Part shown: positions 1-10,277 of the stretch, in pieces | Numbering within the stretch: the stretch's first letter is position 1 | How the letters are laid out: every line of letters begins with the position of its first letter | Source of the DNA: Pseudogemmobacter humi | GTDB taxonomy: Bacteria > Pseudomonadota > Alphaproteobacteria > Rhodobacterales > Rhodobacteraceae | Length of the DNA stretch: 64,000 nucleotides | Assembly (NCBI RefSeq): GCF_900609055.1 | Contig: NZ_UXAW01000081.1 | Location: 62,001-126,000 of the forward strand | Direction: 5' to 3' | Program-made: the position numbers and the translations under genes | Notes under the pieces: generated by a model | Told to the model about the DNA's origin: nothing | Database searches by the model: none | Seen by the model: only the letters and a program-made list of their open reading frames with translations

Positions 1-1
1 G

Positions 2-1078
2 AAACAGACCACCGTCACTTACGGCAAGGTTCTGGAAGGCGCCTTCCTCGCCGCGCTGGCAGAGAAGGGCATCCAGACCGCGGATATCCCCGAAAAGGAT
101 ATCAGGACGATGCTGTCCAAGGCGGGGCCGGGCGAATTGCGCGCGCGCGTGCTGGCAGAGCCGGGCCTTCTGGGCCAGACCATCGAAGTGACGGTGCTGG
201 CGGGCGGGCGGATCGACGGCTATCTGAAGGGCCGCGTCACCATGCAATCGGCCGAGCGCGACGGCAATGTCACCACCGAACAGCTTGTCCTTGCCGACCG
301 GCTGAAGGATGCGGGCATGCTGGGGCTGTCCTGGAACTGGAACTTCCTGACCAATCCCGACGCCTCGGACCAGCGGCCCGAAGCCGCGGGGCTTGGCGTC
401 GCGATCATCGGCTCGGCCTTCATGATGGTGCTGGTGCTGATCATGTGCGTGCCGGTCGGCGTGGCCTCTTCGATCTATCTTGAGGAATTCGCGCCGAAGA
501 ACAGATTCACCGATCTGATCGAGGTGAACATCGCCAACCTGGCCGCGGTGCCCTCGATCGTCTACGGCATCCTCGGCCTTGCGATCTTCATCAATTTCGC
601 CGGCTTTCCGCAATCGTCCTCGCTGGTGGGCGCGCTGGTCCTCAGCCTGCAAACCCTGCCCACGGTGATCATCGCCACCCGCGCCTCGATCCGCGCGGTG
701 CCGCCCTCGATCCGCGACGCGGCGCTCGGGGTGGGGGCGTCGAGAATGCAGACCGTGTTCCACCACGTTCTGCCGCTGGCGATGCCCGGCATCCTGACCG
801 GCACCATCCTCGGCCTCGCCTCGGCGCTTGGCGAGACGGCGCCCCTGCTGCTGATCGGCATGGTGGCCTTCGTGTCCAACCATCCGTCGGGCCCGCTCGA
901 CGGCGGCATCCTCGATCCCGCGACCGCGCTGCCGGTGCAGGTCTATTCCTGGGCCACGCGCTCGGACCCGGCCTTCATCGAACGCTCGAACGGGGCGATC
1001 ATCGTGCTGCTGGTCTTTCTTCTTGCCATGAACGTCACCGCGATCCTGCTGCGCCGCAAATTTGAACGCCGCTGGTAA
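2..1078 (+). CDS. pstA: Phosphate ABC transporter permease PstA (5' end cut by window)
   Basis: Membrane permease of the PstSCAB high-affinity phosphate importer in the inner membrane. The frame is open from base 2, so the true start lies outside the window and about 358 residues are visible. The first ~90 visible residues are a soluble extension of the kind seen in alphaproteobacterial PstA. Several hydrophobic segments follow, with the permease EAA loop ([16 protein letters not shown]) near bases 730-780 that docks onto the ATPase. It is followed by pstB, phoU and phoB on the same strand. Family assignment rests on the permease pattern and this gene order. Confidence 0.93.
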   Translation, partial: KQTTVTYGKVLEGAFLAALAEKGIQTADIPEKDIRTMLSKAGPGELRARVLAEPGLLGQTIEVTVLAGGRIDGYLKGRVTMQSAERDGNVTTEQLVLADRLKDAGMLGLSWNWNFLTNPDASDQRPEAAGLGVAIIGSAFMMVLVLIMCVPVGVASSIYLEEFAPKNRFTDLIEVNIANLAAVPSIVYGILGLAIFINFAGFPQSSSLVGALVLSLQTLPTVIIATRASIRAVPPSIRDAALGVGASRMQTVFHHVLPLAMPGILTGTILGLASALGETAPLLLIGMVAFVSNHPSGPLDGGILDPATALPVQVYSWATRSDPAFIERSNGAIIVLLVFLLAMNVTAILLRRKFERRW

Positions 1079-1106
1079 CGCGCCCGGGAAAAATGAGTAT
1101 ATCATC

Positions 1107-1904
1107 ATGAACGACATGCGAACTGTGGAGCGCGCCGTGGACAATACCGAGGCGAGGATCACCGCGCGGGACGTGCAGGTGTGGTATGGCGAGGCCCAGG
1201 CCATCCGCGATGTGAACATCGACATTCCCGACAAGGCGGTGACGGCGTTCATCGGCCCCTCGGGCTGCGGGAAATCGACTTTCCTGCGCACGCTGAACCG
1301 GATGAACGACACCATCCCGATTTGCCGCGTCCTCGGCACCATCGAGCTTGAGGGTGAGAACATCTACGACAAGCGCGTCGATCCGGTGCAGTTGCGCGCC
1401 AAGGTCGGCATGGTGTTCCAGAAACCCAATCCCTTCCCGAAGTCGATCTACGACAACGTGGCTTACGGGCCGCGCATTCACGGGCTGACCCGCAACCGGG
1501 CCGAACTCGACGAGGTGGTGGAGCAGAGCCTGCGCAAGGCGGCGCTGTGGAACGAGGTGAAGGACCGCCTGCATGCGCCCGGCACCGGGTTGTCGGGCGG
1601 CCAGCAGCAGCGCCTGTGCATCGCGCGCGCGGTGGCGACCAGCCCCGAGGTTCTGTTGATGGACGAGCCCTGTTCGGCGCTCGACCCGATCGCCACCGCC
1701 CAGGTCGAGGAACTGATCGACGAATTGCGCTCGAATTTCAGCGTGGTGATCGTGACCCATTCGATGCAGCAGGCCGCCCGCGTCAGCCAGAAGACCGCCT
1801 TCTTCCATCTGGGCAACCTGGTGGAGCAGGGCGACACCTCGCAGATCTTCACCAATCCGAAGGATCCGCGCACCGAAGCCTATATCACCGGCCGCATCGG
1901 CTGA
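1107..1904 (+). CDS. pstB: Phosphate ABC transporter ATP-binding protein PstB
   Basis: ATPase that powers phosphate import through PstC/PstA at the cytoplasmic face. The protein is 265 residues from the ATG at 1107. An in-frame start at 1062 lies inside pstA and would add residues with no family counterpart. Walker [10 protein letters not shown] is at about residues 50-58, followed by a Q-loop, the signature LSGGQQQR and Walker B LLMDEP. The sequence [16 protein letters not shown] is typical of PstB. It sits 28 nt after pstA and 18 nt before phoU. Pho-regulon control is expected, but any Pho box would lie upstream of the window. Confidence 0.96.
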   Translation: MNDMRTVERAVDNTEARITARDVQVWYGEAQAIRDVNIDIPDKAVTAFIGPSGCGKSTFLRTLNRMNDTIPICRVLGTIELEGENIYDKRVDPVQLRAKVGMVFQKPNPFPKSIYDNVAYGPRIHGLTRNRAELDEVVEQSLRKAALWNEVKDRLHAPGTGLSGGQQQRLCIARAVATSPEVLLMDEPCSALDPIATAQVEELIDELRSNFSVVIVTHSMQQAARVSQKTAFFHLGNLVEQGDTSQIFTNPKDPRTEAYITGRIG

Positions 1905-1922
1905 GCGCGCAGGAGAGCACAG

Positions 1923-2624
1923 ATGAACGACCGTCATATCGTAAGCGCCTTCGACAAGGATCTCGAAAGCGTCCAGGCCCAGGTCATGAAGATGGGCGGG
2001 CTGGTGGAAAAGGCCCTGCTCGATGCCTCCGAGGCGCTGGATCTGCGCGACGAGGCCCTGGCCGAAAAGGTGCGCGCGGGCGACAAGGCGATCGACGCGC
2101 TGGAAGAGATGATCCAGACCGAATGCGCCCGCATCATCGCGCAGCGCGCGCCCGCCGCGCGCGATCTGCGCACCGTGCTGACGGTGATGCGTCTGGCGTC
2201 CGCGCTGGAACGGGCGGGGGATTATGCCAAGAACCTGGCCAAGCGCAGTCTCGTGCTGATGCAGACGCCGCCGGTCGGCACCGCCACGGGCACGGTGCGG
2301 CGGATGGCGAAGCTGGTGGTGCAGCAGATGTCGGATGCGCTGGACGCCTATATCGCCCGCGATGCGGTGAAGGCGCGCGAGGTGCGGCTGCGCGACCAGG
2401 AGATCGACCAGATGTATGGCGGGCTGTTCCGCCAGCTTCTGACCTATATGCTGGAGGATCCGCGCACCATCACCGCCAGCATGCATCTGCATTTCATCGC
2501 CAAGAACATCGAGCGGGTCGGCGATCACGCCACCGGCATCGCCGAGCAGGTGATCTATCTGGTCGAGGGGGAACTGCCCTCGGACGACCGGCCCAAACAC
2601 GATGCGGTCGCAGCGGCCGACTGA
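1923..2624 (+). CDS. phoU: Phosphate signalling regulator PhoU
   Basis: Cytoplasmic helical protein that couples Pst transporter activity to the PhoR/PhoB two-component system and represses the Pho response when phosphate is sufficient. The protein is 233 residues, the usual PhoU length. It has two related three-helix PhoU repeats (about residues 20-110 and 120-215), each with acidic metal-binding stretches. Examples are LERAGDYAKN in the first repeat and IERVGDHATG in the second. It lies 18 nt after pstB and 18 nt before phoB, consistent with one transcript. Confidence 0.95.
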   Translation: MNDRHIVSAFDKDLESVQAQVMKMGGLVEKALLDASEALDLRDEALAEKVRAGDKAIDALEEMIQTECARIIAQRAPAARDLRTVLTVMRLASALERAGDYAKNLAKRSLVLMQTPPVGTATGTVRRMAKLVVQQMSDALDAYIARDAVKAREVRLRDQEIDQMYGGLFRQLLTYMLEDPRTITASMHLHFIAKNIERVGDHATGIAEQVIYLVEGELPSDDRPKHDAVAAAD

Positions 2625-2642
2625 CGGACAGGAGCGGAATAT

Positions 2643-3335
2643 ATGGCGCAGGATGGCAGGCCGGTTGTGCTTCTGGTCGAGGACGAGCCCGCGCAGCGGG
2701 AGGTCCTGGCCTATAATCTCGATGCCGAAGGCTTCCGGGTGGTTACCGCCGACAATGGCGAGGATGCGATGCTTCTCGTCGAGGAAGAGGTGCCCGACAT
2801 CATCATTCTCGACTGGATGATGCCGAAACTCTCGGGGATCGAAGTCTGCCGGCGGCTGAAGATGCGGCCCGAGACACGGGGGATTCCGATCATCATGCTC
2901 TCGGCCCGGGCCGAAGAGGTGGACCGGATCCGCGGGCTGGAGACCGGGGCGGATGATTACGTGATCAAGCCCTATTCGGTGCTGGAACTGATGGCGCGGG
3001 CGCGGGCGCAATTGCGCCGGGTCCGGCCCTCGGTCGCGGGGGTGGTGCTGGAATACGACGATATCCGGCTCGATCCCGAGACCCATCGGGTCTACCGCTC
3101 GGACAAGGTGCTGAAACTGGGCCCGACCGAGTTCCGGCTGCTGACCACGATGATGGAAAAGCCCGGAAGGGTCTGGTCGCGCGAGCAGTTGCTGGACCGG
3201 GTCTGGGGCCGCGACATCTATGTCGACACCCGCACGGTGGACGTTCATGTCGGGCGGCTGAGAAAGTCGCTGATGCAGTTCGGCGGCGAAGATCCGGTGC
3301 GCACGGTGAGGGGCGCGGGCTACGCGCTCGGCTGA
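2643..3335 (+). CDS. phoB: Phosphate regulon response regulator PhoB
   Basis: OmpR/PhoB-family transcription factor that activates phosphate-starvation genes when phosphorylated by PhoR. The protein is 230 residues. The N-terminal receiver domain has acidic residues in VEDEPAQ, the phospho-acceptor Asp in ILDWMMPK (about residue 56) and the conserved Lys in YVIKPYS. The C-terminal winged helix is at about 135-230, with the motif GPTEFRLL and the ending GAGYAL. It is last in the pst-phoU-phoB run. No phoR is visible here, so PhoR must be encoded elsewhere, possibly upstream of pstA. Confidence 0.95.
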   Translation: MAQDGRPVVLLVEDEPAQREVLAYNLDAEGFRVVTADNGEDAMLLVEEEVPDIIILDWMMPKLSGIEVCRRLKMRPETRGIPIIMLSARAEEVDRIRGLETGADDYVIKPYSVLELMARARAQLRRVRPSVAGVVLEYDDIRLDPETHRVYRSDKVLKLGPTEFRLLTTMMEKPGRVWSREQLLDRVWGRDIYVDTRTVDVHVGRLRKSLMQFGGEDPVRTVRGAGYALG

Positions 3336-3354
3336 GCCGGTCGTCTGCCGCCGG

Positions 3355-3481
3355 GCGGCGGATGCCTCCGGCGGGGGTATTTGGGTCAGGATGAAAGGGC
3401 TTGCGGCGGGTCTTGTTCGGGGCCGGGGCTGCGGCGGACGCCCGTTGCCGGGCGGCGGATGTATTTCGGCCAGGGTGAAAG
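3355..3481 (+). repeat. Intergenic repeat, type A (one good and one degenerate copy)
   Basis: Between phoB and the convergent choV. A GC hairpin (CCGCC, spacer, GGCGG) and a second G/C block lead into the tail GGGGGTATTTGGGTCAGG then ATGAAAG at 3373-3397. A degenerate second tail (TATTTCGGCCAGGGTGAAAG) is at 3462-3481. It is the same family as the copies at 20.7, 22.6, 24.0, 27.0, 28.9-29.1, 36.8 and 39.3 kb. Confidence 0.75.
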
Positions 3482-3530
3482 CTGCTTTGTTTTGGGCGGG
3501 GAGAGGGGCCGGAGCGGCCCTTCTTTTGTT

Positions 3531-4568
3531 TCAGCCGCGCGGGTTCAGCAGTTTGCCGAGGATGCCGCCGGCGCGGACGGTGCCGATCCTTGCGCCGCCT
3601 TCGACCACGGCGAGGGTTTCGGTGCCCGAGGCGATCGCCTCCATCACCGCGCGGACCGGGGTTTCCGGGCCGATCTCGCGCCCGGCGGGCAGGGGGGCGG
3701 CGCCGGTCTCCATCACGTCGCGCGCGGTCAGCACGCCGAGCGGGTTCATATGCGCCACGAAATCGGCGACGTATTCCGAGACCGGATTGGCGATGATCTC
3801 GCGCGCGGTGCCGCATTGCACGATCCGCCCGCCCTCCATCAGCGCGATGCGGTTGCCGATCTTGAACGCCTCGTCGAGATCGTGGCTGACGAAGACGATG
3901 GTGCGTTTGAGCTTGGCCTGAAGGTCGAGCAGCTCGTCCTGGAGCCGGGCCCGGATCAGCGGGTCGAGCGCCGAGAACGGCTCGTCCATCAGAAGGATCG
4001 GCGCTTCGGTGACGAAGGCGCGGGCGAGGCCGACGCGCTGCTGCATCCCGCCCGACAGCTCGCCCACCTTGCGGCCGGCCCACTGGCTGAGGTTCACCAG
4101 TTCAAGCTGGCGGTCGACGCGCGCGCGCCGCTCGGCTTCCGCTATGCCCGCGAGTTCGAGGCCGAGGCCCACGTTGTCCCTGACCGTGCGCCAGGGCAGC
4201 AGGCCGAACTGCTGGAACACCATGGCGATGCGGGTGGCGCGCAGGCGGCGCAGCGTCACCGGATCGGCATGGGTGACCGAGACCATGCCGTTGCCGTCAT
4301 GGACCCGCACCTCGCCCCTGACCACCGGATTGAGCGCGTTCACACCCCGCAGCAGCGTGGACTTGCCCGAGCCCGACAGGCCCATCAGCACGAGGATCTC
4401 GCCCTCGGCCACCGTCAGGCTGCAATCGTGGACGCCGAGCACCTGGCCGGTCCGGGTCTGGATCTCGGCGCGCGACAGGCCCTGATCCATCAGCGGCAGC
4501 GCGCGTCCGGGGTGATCGCCGAAGACGATGGACACTTTGTCGAATTCGACGGCGTTCTTCACGGTCAT
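3531..4568 (-). CDS. choV: Choline ABC transporter ATP-binding protein ChoV
   Basis: ATPase of the choline importer ChoXWV (QAT/ProV-like family), acting at the inner membrane. The protein is 345 residues. Walker A GLSGSGKST is near 63-71, the signature LSGGMQQR and Walker B LLMDEPFSALDP are in the middle, and a CBS-like segment occupies the last ~60 residues, as in ProV-type ATPases that sense ionic strength. Its ATG overlaps the choW stop by 4 nt, so translational coupling is likely. The choX-choW-choV order divergent from betIBA argues for choline over other quaternary amines. Confidence 0.92.
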   Translation of the reverse strand: MTVKNAVEFDKVSIVFGDHPGRALPLMDQGLSRAEIQTRTGQVLGVHDCSLTVAEGEILVLMGLSGSGKSTLLRGVNALNPVVRGEVRVHDGNGMVSVTHADPVTLRRLRATRIAMVFQQFGLLPWRTVRDNVGLGLELAGIAEAERRARVDRQLELVNLSQWAGRKVGELSGGMQQRVGLARAFVTEAPILLMDEPFSALDPLIRARLQDELLDLQAKLKRTIVFVSHDLDEAFKIGNRIALMEGGRIVQCGTAREIIANPVSEYVADFVAHMNPLGVLTARDVMETGAAPLPAGREIGPETPVRAVMEAIASGTETLAVVEGGARIGTVRAGGILGKLLNPRG

Positions 4569-5395
4569 TTCTGCCTCACCCGCAGCATCCGGTCGAGGAC
4601 GACCGCCACCACCACAATGATGAACCCCGATTCGAACCCGAGCGCGGTATTGCCCTGTTGCAGCGCGCGCACCACCGGGATCCCCAGCCCGTTCGCGCCG
4701 ACCATCGCGGCGATCACCACCATCGACAGGGACAGCATGATGGTCTGGTTCAGCCCGACCATGATCTGCGGCAGCGCCCAGGGCAGTTCCACCTTAAGCA
4801 GCTTCTGCCGCGGTGTGGCGCCGAACGCGGTCGCGGCCTCGGTCAGCGCGGTCGGGGTCGAGGAGACGCCGAGATACGTCAGCCGGATCGGCGCGGGCAG
4901 CACGAAGACCACCGTCGCCAGCAGCCCCGGCACCATGCCCAGCCCGAAGAACACCACCGCCGGGATCAGATAGACGAAGGTCGGCAGCGTCTGCATCAGA
5001 TCGAGCACCGGCGACAAAGCGGCGTAAAGCCGGGGCCGGTGGGCGGCGGCGATGCCGACCGGCACTCCGATCGCCATGCAGAAGATGCAGGCATAAAGCA
5101 GCAGGACAAGGCTTTCGGTCGTGGCCTTCCAGTAGTTCTGGTTCAGGATGAACAGGAAGCCGACCAGCACGAGGAGGCAGATCTTCCACGACCGCTGAAA
5201 CCACCAGGACAAAGCCACCAGGATCGCCACCACCACCAGCGGATGCGGATATTGCAGCAGATCGAGCGTGGCACTGATCAGCCAGCTCAGCCCGTCGCTG
5301 ATCGCGTCGAACAGCCCGCCCAGATGCGTCTTGAGCCAGTCCACCACGGATTTCGCCGTGGGGCCGACCGGAATTTTTGGAATGTCGAAATCCAT
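4565..5395 (-). CDS. choW: Choline ABC transporter permease ChoW
   Basis: Inner-membrane permease for choline uptake. The protein is 276 residues with about six to seven hydrophobic segments, beginning near residue 45. The permease signature ALTEAATAFGATPRQKLLKV lies in the cytoplasmic loop that contacts the ATPase. The N-terminal ~30 residues form an amphipathic lead (IPKIPVGPTAKSVVDWLKTH) common in ProW/ChoW proteins. It is encoded 56 nt after choX and overlaps choV by 4 nt. Confidence 0.92.
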   Translation of the reverse strand: MDFDIPKIPVGPTAKSVVDWLKTHLGGLFDAISDGLSWLISATLDLLQYPHPLVVVAILVALSWWFQRSWKICLLVLVGFLFILNQNYWKATTESLVLLLYACIFCMAIGVPVGIAAAHRPRLYAALSPVLDLMQTLPTFVYLIPAVVFFGLGMVPGLLATVVFVLPAPIRLTYLGVSSTPTALTEAATAFGATPRQKLLKVELPWALPQIMVGLNQTIMLSLSMVVIAAMVGANGLGIPVVRALQQGNTALGFESGFIIVVVAVVLDRMLRVRQK

Positions 5396-5451
5396 GCCCG
5401 CCTGTCACCCGCAAAAGGAGGCGGGGGCGCGGCGGCCCCCGCCCGATGAGG

Positions 5452-6381
5452 TCAGTTCAGCGCGGCTTCGACCGCGGCCACGGCATCGCCGCCATCCTTC
5501 GCGGTCACGCCGTCGAGCCAGGGCTTCCATGCGTCGGGATTGGCGGTGAGCCAGGCCTTCGCCGCATCGGCGGGATCGGCGCTGTCATTGAGGATCGCGC
5601 CCATGATCTCGTTTTCCATCGCCAGCGAGAATTGCAGGTTTTCGAGGAACTTGCCGGTGTTCGGGCATTCGGCGACATAGCCCTTGCGGGTGTTGGTGTT
5701 GACGATGGCACCGCCGAAATCGGGGCCGAACACATCGTCGCCGCCCGAGAGATAGGTGATCGCGAAATTGGCGTTCATCGGATGCGGCTCCCAGGCGAGG
5801 AAGACGATCGGCTTGTCGCCCGAGGTGTTGCGGTCGACCTGCGCCAGCATCCCCTGTTCCGAGCTTTCGACGATATCGAAGCCGCCAAGGCCGAACTGAT
5901 CGCCCTCAATCATCTCGATGATCAGGCGGTTGCCGTCGTTGCCGGCCTCAATCCCGTAGATCTTGCCGTCCAGCGCCGCGGCCTGGTCCCTGATATTGGC
6001 GAAATCGCTGATCCCGAGCGCGGCGCCCGGTGCATTGGTCGCCAGCGTGTATTTCGCGCCTTCCAGATTGGTGCGCACGGTGTCGACGGTGCCGGCCTCG
6101 CGGTAGGGGGCGATGTCGCCCTCCATCGTCGGCATCCAGTTGCCGAGGAAGATGTCCACATCGCCGTTGGCCAGACCCGCATAGGTCACCGGAACCGAGA
6201 GCACCTTGATCTCGGTCTCGTAGCCGAGCGCGCTCAGCACCAGGGTGGTGGCGGCGGTGGTGGCGGTGATGTCGGTCCAGCCGACATCGGAAAACACGAT
6301 CTTGTCGCAGCCCGCGGCGAAGGCGCCGCCGGCCATGCCGATGCTCAGGGTGGTGGCGAGAAGGATGGAACGAAGTTTCAT
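5452..6381 (-). CDS. choX: Choline-binding periplasmic protein ChoX
   Basis: Substrate-binding subunit of the choline importer. The protein is 309 residues with a cleavable signal peptide (MKLRSILLATTLSIGMAGG, cleavage after AFA near residue 22). The mature part matches the glycine-betaine/choline-binding family, with the DVGWTDITAT motif near the mature start and aromatic positions such as NWMPTMEG and LAWEPHPMN suited to cation-pi binding of the trimethylammonium group. It is the first gene of the minus-strand choXWV operon, with the shared cho-bet control region upstream. Confidence 0.93.
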   Translation of the reverse strand: MKLRSILLATTLSIGMAGGAFAAGCDKIVFSDVGWTDITATTAATTLVLSALGYETEIKVLSVPVTYAGLANGDVDIFLGNWMPTMEGDIAPYREAGTVDTVRTNLEGAKYTLATNAPGAALGISDFANIRDQAAALDGKIYGIEAGNDGNRLIIEMIEGDQFGLGGFDIVESSEQGMLAQVDRNTSGDKPIVFLAWEPHPMNANFAITYLSGGDDVFGPDFGGAIVNTNTRKGYVAECPNTGKFLENLQFSLAMENEIMGAILNDSADPADAAKAWLTANPDAWKPWLDGVTAKDGGDAVAAVEAALN

Positions 6382-6413
6382 TTCAGCTCCCGGTGTCAGT
6401 TATCAGGTTATTG

Positions 6414-6433
6414 TTGATTGACGAGTCAATAAA
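6414..6433. promoter_or_regulatory. Probable BetI operator between choX and betI
   Basis: An inverted repeat with perfect inner arms ATTGAC and GTCAAT (6417-6422 and 6425-6430) around a 2-nt centre, extending with TT and AA outside one mismatch. It lies 33 nt upstream of choX and 46 nt upstream of the chosen betI start, where it could control both divergent transcripts. It resembles the E. coli bet operator in core (ATTGA/TCAAT). Binding is inferred. Confidence 0.65.
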
Positions 6434-6478
6434 CTTCATGCTCTTCCCGTAATGCAAGAGTTTTGTTGGGTCCGGGAT

Positions 6479-7066
6479 ATGCCGAAGCTTGGAATGGAGC
6501 CTATCCGAAAGGATGCGCTGATCAAAGCCACCATCGTCGAGATCGGCCGCTCGGGCTCGCTCGACGTGACGGTCAGCCAGATCGCGAAACGCGCGGGCAT
6601 GTCGCCTGCGCTGGCGCATCATTACTTTGGTTCCAAAGAGGAAATGTTTCTTGCCGCCATGCGCCATGTTCTCACGCTTTACGGGGCCGAGGTGCGCGGC
6701 GCGCTTGCCGTGGCCGAAGGCCCCGAGGCGCGGGTGAGGGCGATTCTGCGCGCCTCGTTCAGCGCAGGGAATTTCCGCCGCGAGGTGGTCGGGGCCTGGC
6801 TGAACTTCTGGGTGCTGGCGCAGACCTCGGACGGCGCGCGGCGGCTGCTGGCGATCTACCAGGGGCGGCTGCGGTCGAATCTGCTGACCGCGCTGCGCCC
6901 GATGGTGGGTGGGCGCGCGCGGGAACTGGCCGAGGCGCTCGGGGCGATGATCGACGGGCTTTATCTGCGCGAGGTGCTGAAATCCGGCACGCCCGACGGG
7001 CGGGCGGCGGTGACCATGGCGCTGTCATATCTGGATGCGGAACTGATGAAGGCGGGACGGGAATGA
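6479..7066 (+). CDS. betI: TetR-family repressor of choline oxidation, BetI
   Basis: DNA-binding repressor whose release by choline allows bet expression. The start at 6479 ([19 protein letters not shown]) is chosen because BetI proteins begin MPK-x-GMEPIRR. An upstream in-frame ATG at 6452 adds nine atypical residues. The protein is 195 residues with a TetR helix-turn-helix at about 25-55 ([20 protein letters not shown]) and a BetI-type C-terminal domain. Its stop overlaps the betB start (ATGA). The palindrome at 6414-6433 is the likely operator. Confidence 0.94.
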   Translation: MPKLGMEPIRKDALIKATIVEIGRSGSLDVTVSQIAKRAGMSPALAHHYFGSKEEMFLAAMRHVLTLYGAEVRGALAVAEGPEARVRAILRASFSAGNFRREVVGAWLNFWVLAQTSDGARRLLAIYQGRLRSNLLTALRPMVGGRARELAEALGAMIDGLYLREVLKSGTPDGRAAVTMALSYLDAELMKAGRE

Positions 7067-8517
7067 AGGCGCAACCGAAGGCCAGCCATTTCATCGGCGG
7101 CGAATATGTCGAGGACACGGCGGGGGCGGTGATCGAGGTGCTCTACCCGGCGACCGGCGAGGTGATCGCCCGGCTGCACGAGGCGACGCCCGCGCTGATC
7201 GAACGCGCGCTGGCCGCGGGCGCGCAGGCGCAGAAGGCCTGGGGCGCGCTGCGCCCGGTCGAACGCGCCCGGGTGCTGTCACGCGCCGCCGCGATCATCC
7301 GCGAGCAGGGCGAGGAACTGGCGCGGCTGGAGACGCTCGACACCGGCAAGCCGATCCAGGAGACCCGGGTGGCCGACTGGCCGAGCGGCGCCGATGCGCT
7401 GGAATATTTCGCGGGCCTGGCGCCGACCGTCACCGGCGAGACGATCCCCCTGGGCGGCGATATGGTCTACACATTGCGCGAGCCGCTCGGCCTTTGCGTC
7501 GGCATCGGGGCCTGGAACTATCCCAGCCAGATCGCCTGCTGGAAATCCGCGCCTGCGCTGGCCATGGGCAATGCGATGGTGTTCAAACCGTCCGAGACCA
7601 CGCCGCTTGGCGCGTTGAGGCTGGCAGAGATCTTCATCGAGGCGGGCCTGCCGCCGGGCCTGTTCAACGTGGTGCAGGGCAGGGGAGCGGTGGGCGCCGC
7701 GCTGATTTCCGACCCTCGGGTGGCCAAGGTCTCGCTGACCGGCTCGGTTCCGACCGGGCAGAAGGTCTATGCCAAAGCGGCCGAGGGGCTGCGCCACGTC
7801 ACCATGGAGCTTGGCGGCAAGTCGCCGCTGATCATCTTCGACGACGCCAGCCTTGAGGATGCGGTCGGCGCGGCGATGCTGGCGAATTTCTACTCGGCGG
7901 GCCAGGTCTGCTCGAACGGTACCCGCGTTTTCGTGCAGAAGGGCATCCGTGAGCGCTTCCTCGCGCGGCTCTCCGAACGCGCGCAGGCGATCCGCCTTGG
8001 CGATCCGATGGACGAGGCCACCCAGATGGGCCCCCTCGTCTCGGCGGCGCAGCTTGAGAAGGTCATGGGCTATGTGACCCGCGCGACGGCGGAAGGCGCG
8101 CTTCTGGTCACCGGCGGCGGGCGCGGCCCGGCGAACGGTGGCTGGTTCGTGGAACCCACGGTCTTCGCGGATGTCACCGACGGGATGGAACTCGCCCGCG
8201 AAGAGGTGTTCGGCCCGGTGATGGCGGTTCTGGATTTCGACAGCGAGGACGAGGTGATCGCCCGCGCCAACGCCACGGATTTCGGCCTCGCCGCCGGGGT
8301 GTTCACCCGCGACATCGCCCGCGCCCATCGGGTGATCGGCCAGCTTGAGGCCGGCACCTGCTGGATCAACGCCTATAACCTGACGCCGGTCGAGGCGCCC
8401 TTCGGCGGCGTCAAACTCTCGGGCGTCGGGCGCGAGAACGGCCATGCGGCCATCGGGCATTATTCGCAGATCAAAAGCGTCTATCTGGGCCTGAACCCGG
8501 TGGACGCACCTTACTGA
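7063..8517 (+). CDS. betB: Betaine-aldehyde dehydrogenase BetB
   Basis: Oxidises betaine aldehyde to glycine betaine with NAD(P)+, the second step of osmoprotectant synthesis in the cytoplasm. The protein is 484 residues from the ATG at 7063, which overlaps the betI stop by 4 nt. Aldehyde-dehydrogenase landmarks are present: GAWNYPSQ in the cofactor fold, LTGSVPTGQ, the general-base Glu in MELGGKSP and the nucleophile Cys in [13 protein letters not shown], followed by EEVFGPV. It sits between betI and betA. Length and motifs are those of an intact enzyme. Confidence 0.96.
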   Translation: MKAQPKASHFIGGEYVEDTAGAVIEVLYPATGEVIARLHEATPALIERALAAGAQAQKAWGALRPVERARVLSRAAAIIREQGEELARLETLDTGKPIQETRVADWPSGADALEYFAGLAPTVTGETIPLGGDMVYTLREPLGLCVGIGAWNYPSQIACWKSAPALAMGNAMVFKPSETTPLGALRLAEIFIEAGLPPGLFNVVQGRGAVGAALISDPRVAKVSLTGSVPTGQKVYAKAAEGLRHVTMELGGKSPLIIFDDASLEDAVGAAMLANFYSAGQVCSNGTRVFVQKGIRERFLARLSERAQAIRLGDPMDEATQMGPLVSAAQLEKVMGYVTRATAEGALLVTGGGRGPANGGWFVEPTVFADVTDGMELAREEVFGPVMAVLDFDSEDEVIARANATDFGLAAGVFTRDIARAHRVIGQLEAGTCWINAYNLTPVEAPFGGVKLSGVGRENGHAAIGHYSQIKSVYLGLNPVDAPY

Positions 8518-8626
8518 GCGGCCGGAGCGCCCGGCAAAAACATCGCGGACAGGGGCGAACGCCCGGAGCCGGAACCCGTTTTCCGGCTGCGGCAGAAGTT
8601 TGCCCGAGGGACAGGGGAAGCGCGGC

Positions 8627-10276
8627 ATGGATGCGGAATATGTGATCGTAGGCGCGGGGTCGGCGGGCTGCGCCATGGCTTACCGACTGGCCGAGGCCGG
8701 GAAAAAGGTGACGGTGATCGAACACGGCGGCTCGGATTTCGGGCCGTTCATCCAGATGCCGGGCGCTTTGTCCTATCCGATGAACATGGGGATCTACGAC
8801 TGGGGTTTTCAGTCCGAACCCGAGCCGCATCTGGGCGGCCGCCGCCTCGCGACGCCGCGCGGCAAGGTGATCGGCGGCTCGTCCTCGATCAACGGCATGG
8901 TCTATGTGCGGGGCCATGCGAAGGATTTCGACACCTGGGCCGATATGGGCGCCACCGGCTGGTCTTACGCCGATGTGCTGCCCTATTTCAAACGGATGGA
9001 GCAGTCGCATGGCGGCTCGGGGCCTGACTGGCGCGGCACCTCGGGGCCGCTCCACATCACCCGCGGCCCGCGCAGCAATCCATTGTTCGATGCCTTCATC
9101 CGCTCGGGCGAGGCGGCGGGCTATCCCGTCACCCAGGATTACAACGGCCGGCAGCAGGAGGGCTTCGGCCCGATGGAGGCCACGATCTGGAAGGGCCGCC
9201 GCTGGTCCGCCGCCAATGCCTATCTGAAACCGGCGATCAAAACCGGCAATGTCCGCGTGACGCGTGGCTTCGCCCGCCGGGTGGTGATCGAGAATGGCCG
9301 CGCCACCGGGGTCGAGATCGACACCAAGGCCGGGCGCCAGGTGATCCGCGCCGGGCGCGAGGTGATCCTTGCGGCCTCCTCGATCAATTCGCCGAAACTG
9401 CTGATGCTGTCGGGGATCGGCCCGGCGGCGCATCTGCGCGAACACGGGATCGAGGTCGTCGCCGACCGCCCCGGCGTCGGCGCCAATCTCCAGGACCATA
9501 TGGAGATCTACATGCAGTTCCAGGCCGCGCAGCCGGTCACTTTGTATAAATACTGGAATGTCTTCGGCAAGGCCTGGGTCGGCGCCAACTGGCTGTTTCT
9601 GGGCCGCGGCCCCGGCACCTCGAACCAGTTCGAGGCCTGCGCCTTCATCCGCTCGCGCGCCGGGATCGAATACCCCGACATCCAGTATCACTTCCTGCCG
9701 ATCGCCGTGCGCTACGACGGCAAGGCGGCGGCGGGCGGCCATGGCTTCCAGGTCCATGTCGGGCCGATGCGCTCGAAATCGCGCGGCAGCGTGACTTTGC
9801 GCTCTGCCCGGCCCGAGGACGCCCCGGTGATCCGCTTCAACTACATGTCGGACCCCGGGGACTGGGAGGATTTCCGCGCCTGCGTGCGGCTGACGCGCGA
9901 GATCTTTGCCCAGGGCCCGATGGCGCCTTTCGTGAAAGCCGAGATCCAGCCGGGCCCCGGGGTGCAGACGGATGACGAGATCGACGCCTTCATCCGCGAC
10001 CATGCGGAAAGCGCCTATCACCCCTGCGGCACCGCCCGGATGGGGCGGCGCGACGATCCGATGGCGGTGGTCGACCCCGAATGCCGGGTGATCGGGGTCG
10101 AAGGGCTGCGGCTCGCCGACAGTTCGATCTTCCCCCAGGTGACGAACGGCAACCTCAACGGCCCCTCGATCATGACCGGCGAGAAGGCCGCCGACCATAT
10201 CCTCGGCCGCGCGCCGCTGGCGGCGTCGAACCAGGAGCCCTGGATCAACCCGGCCTGGGCCACCAGTCAGCGCTGA
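8627..10276 (+). CDS. betA: Choline dehydrogenase BetA
   Basis: FAD-dependent GMC oxidoreductase converting choline to betaine aldehyde, usually membrane-associated. The start at 8627 ([14 protein letters not shown]) follows an AGGGGAAG ribosome site. An in-frame TTG nine codons earlier is less likely. The protein is 549 residues, the family's usual length. The FAD-binding GAGSAG is at 9-14 and the GMC signature [14 protein letters not shown] near 85. The catalytic C-terminal His is in [11 protein letters not shown] and the conserved Asn in [17 protein letters not shown] 109-nt gap separates it from betB. It is probably co-transcribed under BetI. Confidence 0.95.
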   Translation: MDAEYVIVGAGSAGCAMAYRLAEAGKKVTVIEHGGSDFGPFIQMPGALSYPMNMGIYDWGFQSEPEPHLGGRRLATPRGKVIGGSSSINGMVYVRGHAKDFDTWADMGATGWSYADVLPYFKRMEQSHGGSGPDWRGTSGPLHITRGPRSNPLFDAFIRSGEAAGYPVTQDYNGRQQEGFGPMEATIWKGRRWSAANAYLKPAIKTGNVRVTRGFARRVVIENGRATGVEIDTKAGRQVIRAGREVILAASSINSPKLLMLSGIGPAAHLREHGIEVVADRPGVGANLQDHMEIYMQFQAAQPVTLYKYWNVFGKAWVGANWLFLGRGPGTSNQFEACAFIRSRAGIEYPDIQYHFLPIAVRYDGKAAAGGHGFQVHVGPMRSKSRGSVTLRSARPEDAPVIRFNYMSDPGDWEDFRACVRLTREIFAQGPMAPFVKAEIQPGPGVQTDDEIDAFIRDHAESAYHPCGTARMGRRDDPMAVVDPECRVIGVEGLRLADSSIFPQVTNGNLNGPSIMTGEKAADHILGRAPLAASNQEPWINPAWATSQR

Positions 10277-10277
10277 T

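Noticed and set aside
1035-3248. 737-codon minus-strand open frame across pstB, phoU and phoB
   Set aside because: Shadow of three well-supported plus-strand genes; its translation is His/Gln/Arg-rich with no family motif, as expected for antisense GC-rich DNA.
1-3335. phoR as part of the phosphate operon here
   Set aside because: No histidine kinase is encoded in the visible part; it may lie upstream, so neither presence nor absence is claimed.
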